A DNA stretch of 64,000 nucleotides from Halosimplex halobium (lineage in GTDB: Archaea; Halobacteriota; Halobacteria; Halobacteriales; Haloarculaceae): contig NZ_JBLKNX010000001.1 of NCBI RefSeq assembly GCF_051414055.1, positions 62,001-126,000 of the forward strand, read 5' to 3'. Positions 25,496-34,852 of the stretch are shown here, one piece after another. Positions within the stretch are counted from its first letter, which is position 1. Each line of letters begins with the position of its first letter. Made by a program: the position numbers and the translations under genes. The notes beneath the pieces were generated by a model. It saw only the letters and a list, made by a program, of their open reading frames with translations, was not told where the DNA came from and did no database searches.

Positions 25496-26170
25496 TCAGT
25501 CTCCGTGACCGAACGCGCCCATCCCGGCGCGGACGAGCTTCGCCTCCGCTTTCTGGAGGTGGTCGCTGGCCGTCGCCGGGGCGCAGTCCAGCGCGTCGGC
25601 CACGTCCTCGTGGGTGGCCCCGCGGGGCCGGTCGTAGTACCCGAGTTCGAGCGCCGCCTCGACGGCCGCCCGCTGGCGCTCGCTCAGTTCGGTGGCGGGG
25701 TCGGCCCTGGGGCAGGGGTAGGTGCCGATCTCGTCGACCCGGACGTCGACGCCGGGCGGCGCCGCGTCCAGCGCGGCCTGGAGCGGCGCGGGGTCGCCGA
25801 CGACGTGGGCGCGAGCCGTCCCGTCGCGGTAGACGACCGGTTTGCGGACCACGAGGCCCGCCCGGGCCATCGCCTCGGCGATCGCGCTGAACAGCGGGAT
25901 CGCCGCCGTCTCCGCGCGGACCAGCGCGTGGGAGGTGGGCGCGTCGACCGCCGAGAGGGCGACGGACTCGATCCCCGACGTGTCGAGCGCCGCCTCGCGG
26001 AACGGGACCGGGTCGCCGTCGACGGCGTACAGCAGCGTCGTCCGCTCGGGGGCGGCCATGTTCCAGTCGACCGCCCGCGCCTCCGCGACGTGGTCGGAGT
26101 CGGCCAGCACCCGGAAGAACGCGGGCGCCCGTCCGGGCTCGGGCCGCGAGGTCACACGGAGGTGTTTCAT
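25496..26170 (-). CDS. HTH_10 (Bat-type) transcriptional regulator
   Basis: 224 residues, same architecture as the preceding paralogue: N-terminal domain (MKHLRVTSRPEPGRAPAFFRVLAD) and C-terminal HTH_10 (TELSERQRAAVEAALELGYYDRPRGATHEDVADAL). It is divergently oriented to the RND/MMPL exporter with about 200 bp between starts, a layout typical of a local regulator and its target. Confidence 0.87.
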   Translation of the reverse strand: MKHLRVTSRPEPGRAPAFFRVLADSDHVAEARAVDWNMAAPERTTLLYAVDGDPVPFREAALDTSGIESVALSAVDAPTSHALVRAETAAIPLFSAIAEAMARAGLVVRKPVVYRDGTARAHVVGDPAPLQAALDAAPPGVDVRVDEIGTYPCPRADPATELSERQRAAVEAALELGYYDRPRGATHEDVADALDCAPATASDHLQKAEAKLVRAGMGAFGHGD

Positions 26171-26373
26171 CGGCGACGGCTCGCCCCCGGCCGGGCTTAA
26201 ATCCCCCGACTATACCGCACAGAAGCGGCACCCGGCGGGCGCCGCTGCCTTCGAACGATGAGAGACACCGAGAGTCGGACGGAACCGAGACGCGACCGGG
26301 GCCGGGCGCGGTGGCGGACGGCGCGCGGCCGGGAACGGAGCGCGGCGAGACGCCGACGGGAGGGTGGTCGCTG

Positions 26374-28977
26374 ATGGGAGCGGTCGACCGCGCCGCCGCT
26401 CTCGTCGCCGAGCGGAGCCGACTCGTCGTCGCCGCGATGCTCGTCCTGACGCTGGCCGTCGGGGCGGGCGCCGGGATGGTCGAGCAGTCGGCGTCGCTGG
26501 ACGCCGTCGCCACCGAGTCCGAGGCCGCGGCGGCCAACGACTACGTCCGCGAGAACTTCTCCGCCGGGGACGGCAACACGACGACCGCGCTGTTGGCCGT
26601 CCGGAACCCCGACGGGAACGTGCTCTCGCGCCAGTCGCTGGTGCGCTCGCTGCGTTTCCAGCAGCGGCTCCGCGAGAACGCGACGGTGAACCGGACGCTC
26701 GTCGGGAACCGCTCGACGACGGGCGTGGCGAATATCGTCGCGCGGGCCGCCATCGTCGCCGAGCAGCGGCGCGATCGGTCCGAGCGGCTGAGCGAGGAGT
26801 CGACCCAGCGCCAGCGGCGACAGTCGGCGACGGCGCCGACGGTCGACGAGCAACTCGCGCAACTGGAGTCGATGAACGCGAGTGCGGTCGAGTCGGTCGT
26901 CGGGCAGGTGCTGGCCGCCGACGGGGACGCGAGCGGCCGCACGGCGCGGCGGCTGCTGCCCCGCGGGTACGAACCGGGGTCGACGACCGCGGACGCGCGG
27001 CTGGTCGTCGTCACCTTCCGCACCGAGCAACTCGTCCGGGCGCCGCCGATGATCTCCGAGCCCGTGGTCGAGAGTCACTTCGCCGCCCGCGCGGTCGCGA
27101 AGCGCCAGCCCGGGCCGGAGACGTATCTCGCGTTCGGCGAGGGCTTCTTCTCCGAACAGCAGAACGCGGCCATCGGCGACAGCATGGCGATCCTCGGGCC
27201 GCTGGCGCTGCTGTTCGTCCTCGCGGCGCTGTCGGTCGCCTATCGCGACCCCCTCGACGTCGCGCTCGGGCTCGTGGGCGTCGTGCTCGTACTCGTGTGG
27301 ACCTTCGGCGTCATGGGGTGGACCGGCATCGAGTTCAACCAGATGATGATCGCCGTCCCGCTGCTGTTGATCGGGCTCTCCGTCGACTACGGGCTCCACG
27401 TCGTGATGCGATTCAGGGAGCGCCGCAGCCAGTACGGCGAGGGCGTGCGGACCGCGATGGGTCGCTCGCTGCGCGGGGTCGGCACCGCGCTCGCGCTCGT
27501 GACGGCGACGACGGCGATCGGCTTCCTCGCGAACCTGACGAGTTCGATGCCGGACCTGCGGACCTTCGGCGTCGTCACCGCCGTCGGGGTGGGCGCGACG
27601 CTGGTCGTCTTCGGCGTCTTCCTCCCGGCACTGAAGACGGAGGTCGATGCCGCGCTGGAGGCCCGCGGGGTCGACCGCTCGCGCCGACCCTTCGGGACCG
27701 GCGGGCGGTTCGGCCGACTGCTGGGCGCCGGGGCCGTCCTCGCCAGGCGGGCGCCGCTGGCCGTGCTCGCTGTCGCACTGGTCGTCAGCGCCGGCGGCGC
27801 CTACGCCGCGACCGGCGTCGACGTGTCCTCGGACACGGAGTCGTTCATGGCCGACGACCCGCCCGGCTGGACCGAGGAGCTGCCCGCGGCGGTCCGGCCG
27901 GGCGAGTACTTCCTCGACGAGAACCGCGAGTTCGTCTACTCGCGGTTCCAGGCGCCCGACACGCAGACGTACGTCCTCGTGAGCGGGGACGTGACCGACC
28001 CGGCGACGCTGGAGCGTGTCGCCGACGCGGCCGAGGAGGCGCGGGCGGCCGAGGTCACGTTCACCCGCCCGACCGGCGAGGCGGCCGTCGCCTCCCCCGT
28101 CTCGGCGATCCGGCTGGCGGCCGCGCGCAACGCTTCGTTCAACGCGACCGTGGCGGCCGCCGACACCGACGGGGACGGCGTCCCCGACCGGAACCTGGAC
28201 GCCGTCTACGACGGGCTGTCCGCCGCCGCGCCGGGCCTGGCCGAGCGGTTCGTCCACCGCGTCGACGGCGAGCCCGTCGCGCTCCGGATGCGGGTCGGCG
28301 TCGAGGGTACCGCGTCGAGCGGGGCGGTCGCGGAGGCCGTGCGCGGCGTCGCCGCCGACCTCGAACGCGGGAGCGCGCTGACCGCCACCGCGACGGGGTC
28401 GCTCGTCGTCACGGACGACCTGGACACGCGGCTGGCGACCACGATCGTCGAGAGCGTGGCCGTCACGCTGGTCGCGCTGCTGGCCCTGCTGGCGGTCGCG
28501 TTCCGCGCCTTCGAGGGCAGCGCCTCGGTCGGGGCGGTGACGCTCGCGCCGGTGGCCGCCACGGTCGCGTGGCTCCTCGGGACGATGGCGGCGCTGGACC
28601 TGTCGCTGAGCCTCGTGACGGCGCTGGTCGGCAGCATCTCGCTGGGGCTCGGCGTCGACTACGCGATCCACGTCACCGAGCGCTTCGTCGACGAACTGGC
28701 GGCGAGCGGCGACCCCGGGCGCGCGCTGGAGCGCACCGTCACCGGCACCGGCGGGGCGCTGCTGTCCAGCGCGGTCACGACCGCCGGCGGGTTCGGCGTG
28801 CTGGCGTTCTCGCTGTTGCCCGCGCTGCGCCAGTTCGGGCTCGTCCTCGCGCTCGGCATCGGCTACGCGTTCCTCGCGAGCGTCGTCGTTCTGCCGAGCC
28901 TGCTGGCGCTGTGGGCGCGCTACGGTGCGGCCGCACCCGCGAGCGCCGAGGTGGCGGCTGCCGTCGGCGACGACTGA
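26374..28977 (+). CDS. RND superfamily exporter (MMPL-type)
   Basis: 867 residues from ATG 26374; a GTG at 26311 would add 21 residues. Two repeats are seen, each with a first membrane span, a large extracellular loop and a five-span block. The conserved fourth-span motifs are GLSVDYGLHVVMRF and GLGVDYAIHVTERF, whose Asp residues carry the proton relay. Such haloarchaeal RND proteins export hydrophobic compounds, lipids or drugs; the substrate is unknown. Divergent from an HTH_10 regulator. An N-terminal Ala-Ser/Glu-rich loop and Arg-rich patch lie in the first outer domain. Confidence 0.88.
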   Translation: MGAVDRAAALVAERSRLVVAAMLVLTLAVGAGAGMVEQSASLDAVATESEAAAANDYVRENFSAGDGNTTTALLAVRNPDGNVLSRQSLVRSLRFQQRLRENATVNRTLVGNRSTTGVANIVARAAIVAEQRRDRSERLSEESTQRQRRQSATAPTVDEQLAQLESMNASAVESVVGQVLAADGDASGRTARRLLPRGYEPGSTTADARLVVVTFRTEQLVRAPPMISEPVVESHFAARAVAKRQPGPETYLAFGEGFFSEQQNAAIGDSMAILGPLALLFVLAALSVAYRDPLDVALGLVGVVLVLVWTFGVMGWTGIEFNQMMIAVPLLLIGLSVDYGLHVVMRFRERRSQYGEGVRTAMGRSLRGVGTALALVTATTAIGFLANLTSSMPDLRTFGVVTAVGVGATLVVFGVFLPALKTEVDAALEARGVDRSRRPFGTGGRFGRLLGAGAVLARRAPLAVLAVALVVSAGGAYAATGVDVSSDTESFMADDPPGWTEELPAAVRPGEYFLDENREFVYSRFQAPDTQTYVLVSGDVTDPATLERVADAAEEARAAEVTFTRPTGEAAVASPVSAIRLAAARNASFNATVAAADTDGDGVPDRNLDAVYDGLSAAAPGLAERFVHRVDGEPVALRMRVGVEGTASSGAVAEAVRGVAADLERGSALTATATGSLVVTDDLDTRLATTIVESVAVTLVALLALLAVAFRAFEGSASVGAVTLAPVAATVAWLLGTMAALDLSLSLVTALVGSISLGLGVDYAIHVTERFVDELAASGDPGRALERTVTGTGGALLSSAVTTAGGFGVLAFSLLPALRQFGLVLALGIGYAFLASVVVLPSLLALWARYGAAAPASAEVAAAVGDD

Positions 28978-29048
28978 CCGCCGCGGACGGGTGCAAACGG
29001 GGGCCACATCGCCCGAACTGGTAAGTGACCGCCGGCCGACGCCGGGGC

Positions 29049-31190
29049 ATGGACGAACTCCCCGCAGACGCGGTCTACGACCGGACGCGCCCGACGGAAC
29101 TCGCGGTCTCGCCGAACGGCGACCGGGTCGCGTTCGCCGCCAGCGAGGCCGACCCCGACGAGGACGAGACCCTGCAATCGGTGTTCGTCGTCCCCGCCGA
29201 CGGGAGCCGCGACCCCCACCGGCTCACTCGCGCCAGCGGCGCGTGGAACGTCGAGTGGTCGCCGGACGGCTCGAAACTCGGCGCCGTCATGGTCCGCGAC
29301 GCGGACGTGGATATGCGCGTCGGCCGTGATGAGGGCGAGAACGGAGACGATGCTGACGGCGAGGACGATGCTGACGGCGAGGACGACGGGGAGAGCGGCG
29401 CGAACGGCGACGAGCCCAAGCCCCAGGTCTGGGTGTACGACCTCGAACTCGGCGGTGACGCCCGGCAGGTGACCGACCGCGAGGAGGGGGTCCGGGACTT
29501 CGACTGGGGGCCCGACGGCGAGCGGGTCGTCGTCTCGGCGCGGGACCCGACCGAGGCGGAGGAGGAGTATCTCGACCAGCGCCGCGAGGACGGCCCGGTC
29601 GAGACCGAGCGCCTCCAGCACAAGATGGACGGCCAGGGGTGGCTCGACACGGTGACGACCTACCTGTTCGTCGTCGACGTCGAGACCCGCGAGGAACGCC
29701 GCCTCGACGACGCCACCGGCGGCGGGATCTTCGAGGCGCTCGGCGGGCTCCAGCCCGCATGGCACCCCGAGGACGACCGCATCGCCTTCTGCGCGTACCA
29801 CGGCGACGAGCCCGACGACACGTACGTCTACGACATCCACGTCGTCGACGCCGGGGACGGCTCGGTCGAGCGACTCACCGACGGCGAGTACACCGCGACC
29901 GCCCCCGTCTGGGGCCCCGAGGGAGACCGGCTCGCCTTCGGCGCGAGCGACCCGACCAACTGGTACGCGCCGACCGAGCTCTGCGTCGCCGACCCCGAGA
30001 CGGGCGAGTACACCGTCGTCACCGGGGAACTCGACCGGACGCTCGGTCTGCTGGGGAGCGCGGCGTGGCTCGACGGCGACCGGCTGCTGGCGTCGATCGC
30101 CGACGAGGGCTGGACCCGGTTCGCCGAGATCGACGCCGACGGCGGCCACGAGCGGGTCTTCGACCGCCAGCCCCGCGACGAGACGCTGGGGCAGTTCGAC
30201 GCCGACGGCGGGACCGTCGCGCTCGTCCGCAGCGATCCCGCGGAGGGGTACGACGTGTACGCGATGGACTCCAAGGCCCTCGACGCCGGGCCGGACGACG
30301 CCGACCCGCGGCGCCGGCTCACCGAGCTGAACCCGGACCTCGTCGCCGACTACGACCACCCCGAGACCACCCGGCTAGCGTTCGAGAGCGACGACGGGAC
30401 CGAGGTCGAGGGGATCGCCTCCCATCCGCCCGGGTTCGACCCCGACGACCCCGACCCGCGGCCGACGCTGCTGTGGATCCACGGCGGGCCGATGGCCTAC
30501 GACCAGCCGCAGTTCGGACTCCTGACGACGTTCTGGACGACGCGCGGCTACCTCGTCTACAACGTCAACTACCGCGGGTCGACCTCCTACGGTCGGGATT
30601 TCTGCGAGGCGCTGCAGGGGGCGTGGAACACGCTCGAGGTCGAGGACCTGCTGGCCGGGATGGAGGACCTCGTCGAGCGGGGGTGGGCCGACCCCGACCG
30701 GCTGTTCGTCGGCGGCTTCTCCCAGGGCGGGGTCAACACGGCCTACGTGCTCACCCGAACGGACAGGTTCGCCGCCGGTCTCGCCGAACACGGCGTCTAC
30801 GACATGCGTTCGGCGTTCGGCACCGACGACTCCCACAGGTGGATCGAGAACGACTTCGGCCTCCCGTGGGAGGAGCCCGAGGCCTTCGACGCGGCGTCGT
30901 CGATCACCGACGCCGACCGGATCGACACGCCGCTCCTGCTGACCGCCGGCGGGAACGACTGGCGGTGTCCGCCCACCCAGTCCGAGCAGCTCTACCGCAC
31001 CCTCCGGAAACGCGGCGTCGAGTCGAAACTCGTCGTCTACCCCGACGAACACCACAACGTCGGCGACCCCGACCGCGAATCCCACCGGCTGGAGACGCTC
31101 GACGACTGGGTCGCCCGCTTCGACCCCGGCCGTGAATCCGACGAAAACGGTGACGACGGCGACGGCGACGACGGGATTGACGACCACTGA
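29049..31190 (+). CDS. S9 family (acyl-aminoacyl/prolyl oligopeptidase-type) peptidase
   Basis: 713 residues from ATG 29049. A WD-like beta-propeller (repeats such as RDFDWGPDGERVVVSA and PAWHPEDDRIAF) precedes an alpha/beta hydrolase with Ser558 (GGFSQGG), Asp637 (AGGNDWR) and His668 or His669 (DEHHNVG). No signal peptide is present, so a cytoplasmic peptidase is expected. Between propeller blades an acidic Asp/Gly/Glu insertion contains a perfect 18-bp tandem repeat (29346-29363, 29364-29381). The C-terminal tail is acidic. Confidence 0.9.
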   Translation: MDELPADAVYDRTRPTELAVSPNGDRVAFAASEADPDEDETLQSVFVVPADGSRDPHRLTRASGAWNVEWSPDGSKLGAVMVRDADVDMRVGRDEGENGDDADGEDDADGEDDGESGANGDEPKPQVWVYDLELGGDARQVTDREEGVRDFDWGPDGERVVVSARDPTEAEEEYLDQRREDGPVETERLQHKMDGQGWLDTVTTYLFVVDVETREERRLDDATGGGIFEALGGLQPAWHPEDDRIAFCAYHGDEPDDTYVYDIHVVDAGDGSVERLTDGEYTATAPVWGPEGDRLAFGASDPTNWYAPTELCVADPETGEYTVVTGELDRTLGLLGSAAWLDGDRLLASIADEGWTRFAEIDADGGHERVFDRQPRDETLGQFDADGGTVALVRSDPAEGYDVYAMDSKALDAGPDDADPRRRLTELNPDLVADYDHPETTRLAFESDDGTEVEGIASHPPGFDPDDPDPRPTLLWIHGGPMAYDQPQFGLLTTFWTTRGYLVYNVNYRGSTSYGRDFCEALQGAWNTLEVEDLLAGMEDLVERGWADPDRLFVGGFSQGGVNTAYVLTRTDRFAAGLAEHGVYDMRSAFGTDDSHRWIENDFGLPWEEPEAFDAASSITDADRIDTPLLLTAGGNDWRCPPTQSEQLYRTLRKRGVESKLVVYPDEHHNVGDPDRESHRLETLDDWVARFDPGRESDENGDDGDGDDGIDDH
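29346..29381 (+). repeat. Perfect 18-bp tandem duplication inside the S9 peptidase
   Basis: Two identical 18-bp units encode DDADGE twice, in a surface loop of the propeller. Being a multiple of three, it keeps the frame; probably a slippage product. Confidence 0.85.
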
Positions 31191-31217
31191 CCCGGCGGTG
31201 CCCCGCGGTCGAGTCGG

Positions 31218-31322
31218 TCACCCGAGCGCGTACGCGAGCACGTAGACGACCGCCGACCCGATCATCAGGAACACCATGATGAGCGCCAGGACCTGCTGGC
31301 GGTCCAGTTCGAGGGGGTTCAT
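31218..31322 (-). CDS. 34-residue single-span membrane microprotein
   Basis: MNPLELDRQQVLALIMVFLMIG followed by SAVVYVLAYALG and a stop. One clear membrane helix of about 22 residues follows a short charged N-terminus. The start at 31322 has a haloarchaeal promoter-like context, and the frame has a normal stop. It sits between the S9 peptidase (convergent, 27 bp) and a small membrane protein gene. The pattern recalls small conserved haloarchaeal proteins, but I do not identify the family. Confidence 0.6.
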   Translation of the reverse strand: MNPLELDRQQVLALIMVFLMIGSAVVYVLAYALG

Positions 31323-31460
31323 ATCCGGTCGTTGTCGCCGGCACGGTTAGGGTTTTCGCGGCGGCGCCGACCGCGCGTCGACGACCCGGGGAGGGGGCGA
31401 GTCGCCCGAAGCGGTTCGCATGGCAACAAGTCTAATCTGTGACCCGTCCGAAGCGACAGT

Positions 31461-31760
31461 ATGGAGCGCTCCATCGAACGCGAGCGGCTCGCATCGGTCG
31501 GCGGCACGCTCCTCGGCTACGCGCTGCTGGCGCTGGGCGTCGCCATGGTCGGTTTCACGGCGTACCAGCTGCTGTTTGCCTCCGGGTGGGCGCTCGAAAC
31601 GTCCGTCAGCGTCGGTCCCCGCGGGGTCGGCGGGCTGGCCGTCGGCGCCGCCGGCTATCTCCTGCTCAGGCGGACCCTCGACAGGGACGCCGACCCCGGC
31701 GAACCGGACGTCGAACCCTCCGAGGCCCGCGCCGCCGACGCCTACGAGTTCGACACCTGA
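31461..31760 (+). CDS. Small membrane protein, two spans
   Basis: 99 residues. Two hydrophobic segments (GGTLLGYALLALGVAMVGFTAY and GVGGLAVGAAGYLLL) are followed by an acidic cytoplasmic tail. Function unknown. It is the last gene before the 360-bp gap ahead of the TauE/SafE transporter. Confidence 0.7.
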   Translation: MERSIERERLASVGGTLLGYALLALGVAMVGFTAYQLLFASGWALETSVSVGPRGVGGLAVGAAGYLLLRRTLDRDADPGEPDVEPSEARAADAYEFDT

Positions 31761-32120
31761 ACGGCGCTCCCCGTCCGCCTCGACTCGCACCGTCCAGAGA
31801 CCGCTGTCCGCCGGGGTCGTTTTCGCCCTGTCGATCCTCCCGGAAAGACTCTGATCGATCTCGAGCGGGAACGGCGAAAACTGGACACAGCCGCGCTGTG
31901 TGTCCCGTTCGCAAACGTCGTCCGAACCCCAAGGTCCTTTAGACGGTACTCGCAACGTGCCGGGCACCATGACCCGTTCACCGGCGGTCGACCGTTCCGC
32001 GAGCCAGACCCGATTTCACCCGACAACGAGGGGTATCACCTGAATGCGGGACCCCTTCGTTCAGTCCGGCGACTCGGTCGTGCGGGCGTCGACCCGTGCC
32101 GCTTCCAGAGGTGTTCCCGC
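31761..32120. other. 360-bp gap with a hairpin and a promoter-like box
   Basis: No supported gene. An inverted repeat at about 31884-31904 has arms GGACACAGC and GCTGTGT around CGC. A TATA-like CTTTAGA at about 31938 could give a long leader of roughly 150 bases to the transporter. Confidence 0.45.
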
Positions 32121-33242
32121 GTGAGTTTCAGTTCCGTCCAGAAGTCGTTCCTGAAGTACCAGCACATCTTCGTGTTCGCGGCGCCCGTGCTCTTCGTCGC
32201 GAGCGTGTTCCTGTTCGCGCCGACGGACGGCGCCGGCGGTCCGGGCTACTGGCTGGATTTCTGGTGGCTGTTCCCCGTGTTCCTGACGGGCGCGACCATC
32301 GTGAACACGGTCGGGATCAGCGGCTCGGCGCTGTTCGTGCCCTTCCTGATCTTCATCTTCCCGCTGTTCGCCCAGCCACTCACGCCGGAGACGCTCGTGA
32401 AGGTCGGGCTGATCAGCGAGGCGTTCGGGCTGTCGAGCTCCGCAGTCGCGTTCGTCCAGTACGGGCTGGTCGACCGCCGGCTCGCCCTGTCGATCGTCGG
32501 CGGTGCGGTGCCGTTCGTCGTCGCTGGAGCCATCCTCTCCTTTGTGATCCCGGAACCGCTGTTCCACGGCCTGCTTGGCCTGGCGCTACTGGCCGCCTCG
32601 TACCTCCTGTTCAAGGCTGACCTGGGCCACGAGGAGCCGGAGTCGGGGTCGGAGGGCGGCACCTCGACGGCGACCGACGGCGGCGCCTCGACGGCGGCGG
32701 ACGGCGGCACCGCGGACCTCCCCGACGACGCCGACAAGCTCGGCCCCGCCGGCGTCCGCACCGACGACGACGGGACCGTGACGCGGGTCGACCGCGACGG
32801 GGACGACTACCGCTACACCCGCGGCGGCTACCTCAAGCGGTTCGCCAACTACAGCATCGGCGGCACCTTCCAGGGGCTCGCCGGCTTCGGCGCCGGCGAA
32901 CTCGGCATCATCTCGATGCTCTCGACGAAGGTCCCCGTCCGCGTCGCCATCGGGACCAATCACATCGTCGTCGCCGTGACGGCGGTCCTCGCCTCGCTCG
33001 TCCACGTCTTCGGCGGGACGGTGCTCGACGCCGCCGGGATCCACATCCCCGGCGTCCACAGCCTCTCGCTGGCCTCGACGCCGTGGAACATGGTCGTGTT
33101 CACCGTCCCGGCGACGGTCACCGGCGGGCAGATCGCCCCCTACGTCTCGAACGCCCTCGACACCGACACGATCAAGACCTTCGTCGGCGGCCTGTTCGCC
33201 GTCATCGCGCTCGCCCTGTTCGGCATGGCGGTGGGTGTCTGA
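32121..33242 (+). CDS. TauE/SafE family sulfite/organosulfonate-type exporter
   Basis: 373 residues from GTG 32121. About eight or nine membrane spans are arranged as two repeats, each starting with an NxxG-type motif: VNTVGISGSALFVPFLIF and FQGLAGFGAGELGIISML. Between the halves is an acidic, Ser/Thr/Gly-rich loop of about 60 residues. The family moves sulfite, sulfonates or other anions. The stop overlaps the UspA start (TGATG), suggesting the UspA protein acts with the transporter. Confidence 0.85.
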   Translation: MSFSSVQKSFLKYQHIFVFAAPVLFVASVFLFAPTDGAGGPGYWLDFWWLFPVFLTGATIVNTVGISGSALFVPFLIFIFPLFAQPLTPETLVKVGLISEAFGLSSSAVAFVQYGLVDRRLALSIVGGAVPFVVAGAILSFVIPEPLFHGLLGLALLAASYLLFKADLGHEEPESGSEGGTSTATDGGASTAADGGTADLPDDADKLGPAGVRTDDDGTVTRVDRDGDDYRYTRGGYLKRFANYSIGGTFQGLAGFGAGELGIISMLSTKVPVRVAIGTNHIVVAVTAVLASLVHVFGGTVLDAAGIHIPGVHSLSLASTPWNMVVFTVPATVTGGQIAPYVSNALDTDTIKTFVGGLFAVIALALFGMAVGV

Positions 33243-33676
33243 TGTACGACGACATCCTCCTCCCCACGGACGGCAGCGAGGCGACGACGGCCGCCGTCGA
33301 CCACGCGGGCCAGCTGGCCGAAGTTCACGGCGCGACCGTCCACGTCCTCTCGGTCGTGGACACGCGAAACCGCTTCGAGAGCCCGTCGTCCGGCATCGCC
33401 CCCGACGCGTGGCTCGCCTCCGAACGCGAGCGCGCTCGCCAGGCCATCGACGAGGCCGTCGCTACCCTCCCCGACGACGTACCCGTCGAGCGCATCGTCG
33501 AGGAGGGCGTGCCGAAGTCCGCGATCCTCGAATTCGTCGCGGAGAACGACCCGGACCTGGTCGTCATGGGCACGCACGGCCGGACGGGCCTCGACCACTA
33601 CCTCATCGGCAGCGTCGCCGAGAACGTCGTCCGCGAGTCGCCCGTCCCCGTCACGACCGTCCGCGTCGACGAGTAG
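33242..33676 (+). CDS. Universal stress protein coupled to the TauE/SafE transporter
   Basis: 144 residues (MYDDILLPTDGSEATTAAVDHAG). The ATP-binding motif GTHGRTGLDHYLIGSVAENVVR is intact. ATG 33242 shares a base with the transporter stop, so the pair is co-translated. UspA proteins next to transporters are often regulatory partners; that role is inferred. Confidence 0.9.
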   Translation: MYDDILLPTDGSEATTAAVDHAGQLAEVHGATVHVLSVVDTRNRFESPSSGIAPDAWLASERERARQAIDEAVATLPDDVPVERIVEEGVPKSAILEFVAENDPDLVVMGTHGRTGLDHYLIGSVAENVVRESPVPVTTVRVDE

Positions 33677-33839
33677 CGCCCTCCGGGCGACTCCGACGCG
33701 CCCAGCAGACCCATTCCGGACTGGTCGGGCCCCGTACCGTCGTCGATCCTCCCGCGTCGGCCCACTCGCTGACACGTCCGACTTTCGACGCAGGTCCGCC
33801 CGGGTCCGTTCTCCCCGGAACGACACGCTATAGTATTCG

Positions 33840-34331
33840 TCAGAAGTAATTACTCACTTTTGGGAGCGACAGCTGGTCGAGAGCGGTATCGATCGCGGAG
33901 GTCAGTTGCTCAAGCGAGTCGAAGAACCGGTTGCTGAGGGCGTCTTGGAGTTGTCGCCAGCACTCTTCGACAGGATTGAGTTCCGGCGAATACGCAGGCA
34001 ACGTGACGAAGGCGAGGTCGTCACGGGCCGCTAGGTCCGTGACGGCCGACGCCTGAAAGTACGGCGCTCCGTCTAGCACGACGATCAAGTCTTCTTCGAA
34101 TTCTTCGCATAACGCGAGAATGAAATGTTTCGCGTGATCGGCGGTAACGTACTCGGTGAATCGTGAGAAAAAGCAGTCACCATCTTCGGTGATCGCGCCG
34201 AGCAGACACGTCCAGTCGCGTTGACCAGACAGTTCGACGCTCGGCCGCGTGCCGCGCGGAAACCACGCGGCACGCGGCTCGACCTGTACCGATTTCTTGG
34301 TTTGGTCGATACAGACTACTGTGGCGTCCAT
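33840..34331 (-). CDS. IS630-type transposase, catalytic second frame
   Basis: 163 residues from the first Met, but normally read by frameshift from the upstream frame. DDE residues: Asp in VVCIDQTKKSV, Asp in LIVVLDGAPYFQ and Glu in LPAYSPELNPVEECWRQLQ. Its stop lies inside the left terminal repeat. It overlaps the N-terminal frame (34316-34852). Confidence 0.85.
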   Translation of the reverse strand: MDATVVCIDQTKKSVQVEPRAAWFPRGTRPSVELSGQRDWTCLLGAITEDGDCFFSRFTEYVTADHAKHFILALCEEFEEDLIVVLDGAPYFQASAVTDLAARDDLAFVTLPAYSPELNPVEECWRQLQDALSNRFFDSLEQLTSAIDTALDQLSLPKVSNYF

Positions 34332-34852
34332 TTCCCGCCGCTTTTTTTGATCTCGTCGTGGAACTCCTCTTGGTCAGATTCGTCGGCTTCGGCGGCTGTT
34401 CGACGTGGTTTTTGATAACTGAGTCCAGCTTCTTTGAGCAACCGCCGACAACTCGCGATCGAGTATTCGACGCCGTACGTGTCTTCGAGAAATTCTTGGG
34501 CGAGCGCCGGCGTCCACGCCGGCGCGTCGATCCCGACTTCTTCAGGTGGTTCGTGAACGGTTTGTTCGAACTCTTCTTGCTGTGATTCTGAGAGCTTTCG
34601 TTTTCTTCCGGATCGATGAGCATCAGAGACGGCTTGCTCAAGCGACTCGTCGGTGTCGAGTCGCTTGAGCCAGCTGTAGATCGTCCGTCGTTGAACGTCG
34701 TACCACTCGGCTAGTTCAGTCTGCGAAACACCGTTTTTGTACGCAATTGCGGCTAAGAGCCGTTGTGTCGGTTTCTTTCCATCCACGTTGTCGAGGGTGT
34801 CTTGCAGTTCCTCGACGGAGATCTCGTCGAGATGATTCACTAGTAGTTGCAA
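34316..34852 (-). CDS. IS630-type transposase, DNA-binding first frame
   Basis: 178 residues of helix-turn-helix type: KNGVSQTELAEWYDVQRRTIYSWLKRL and a second HTH (EFLEDTYGVEYSIASCRRLLKEAGL). Near the end, a run of seven A (34342-34348, minus strand) lies in ATC AAA AAA AGC; a -1 slip continues into the catalytic frame as KKRREMDATVV. So transposase is made as a frameshift fusion. Confidence 0.82.
   Translation of the reverse strand: MQLLVNHLDEISVEELQDTLDNVDGKKPTQRLLAAIAYKNGVSQTELAEWYDVQRRTIYSWLKRLDTDESLEQAVSDAHRSGRKRKLSESQQEEFEQTVHEPPEEVGIDAPAWTPALAQEFLEDTYGVEYSIASCRRLLKEAGLSYQKPRRTAAEADESDQEEFHDEIKKSGGKWTPQ

Noticed and set aside
26258..26374. Arg-rich 37-codon frame before the RND exporter
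   Set aside because: Composition is that of a random high-GC frame; noted only because of its TGATG overlap with the exporter start.
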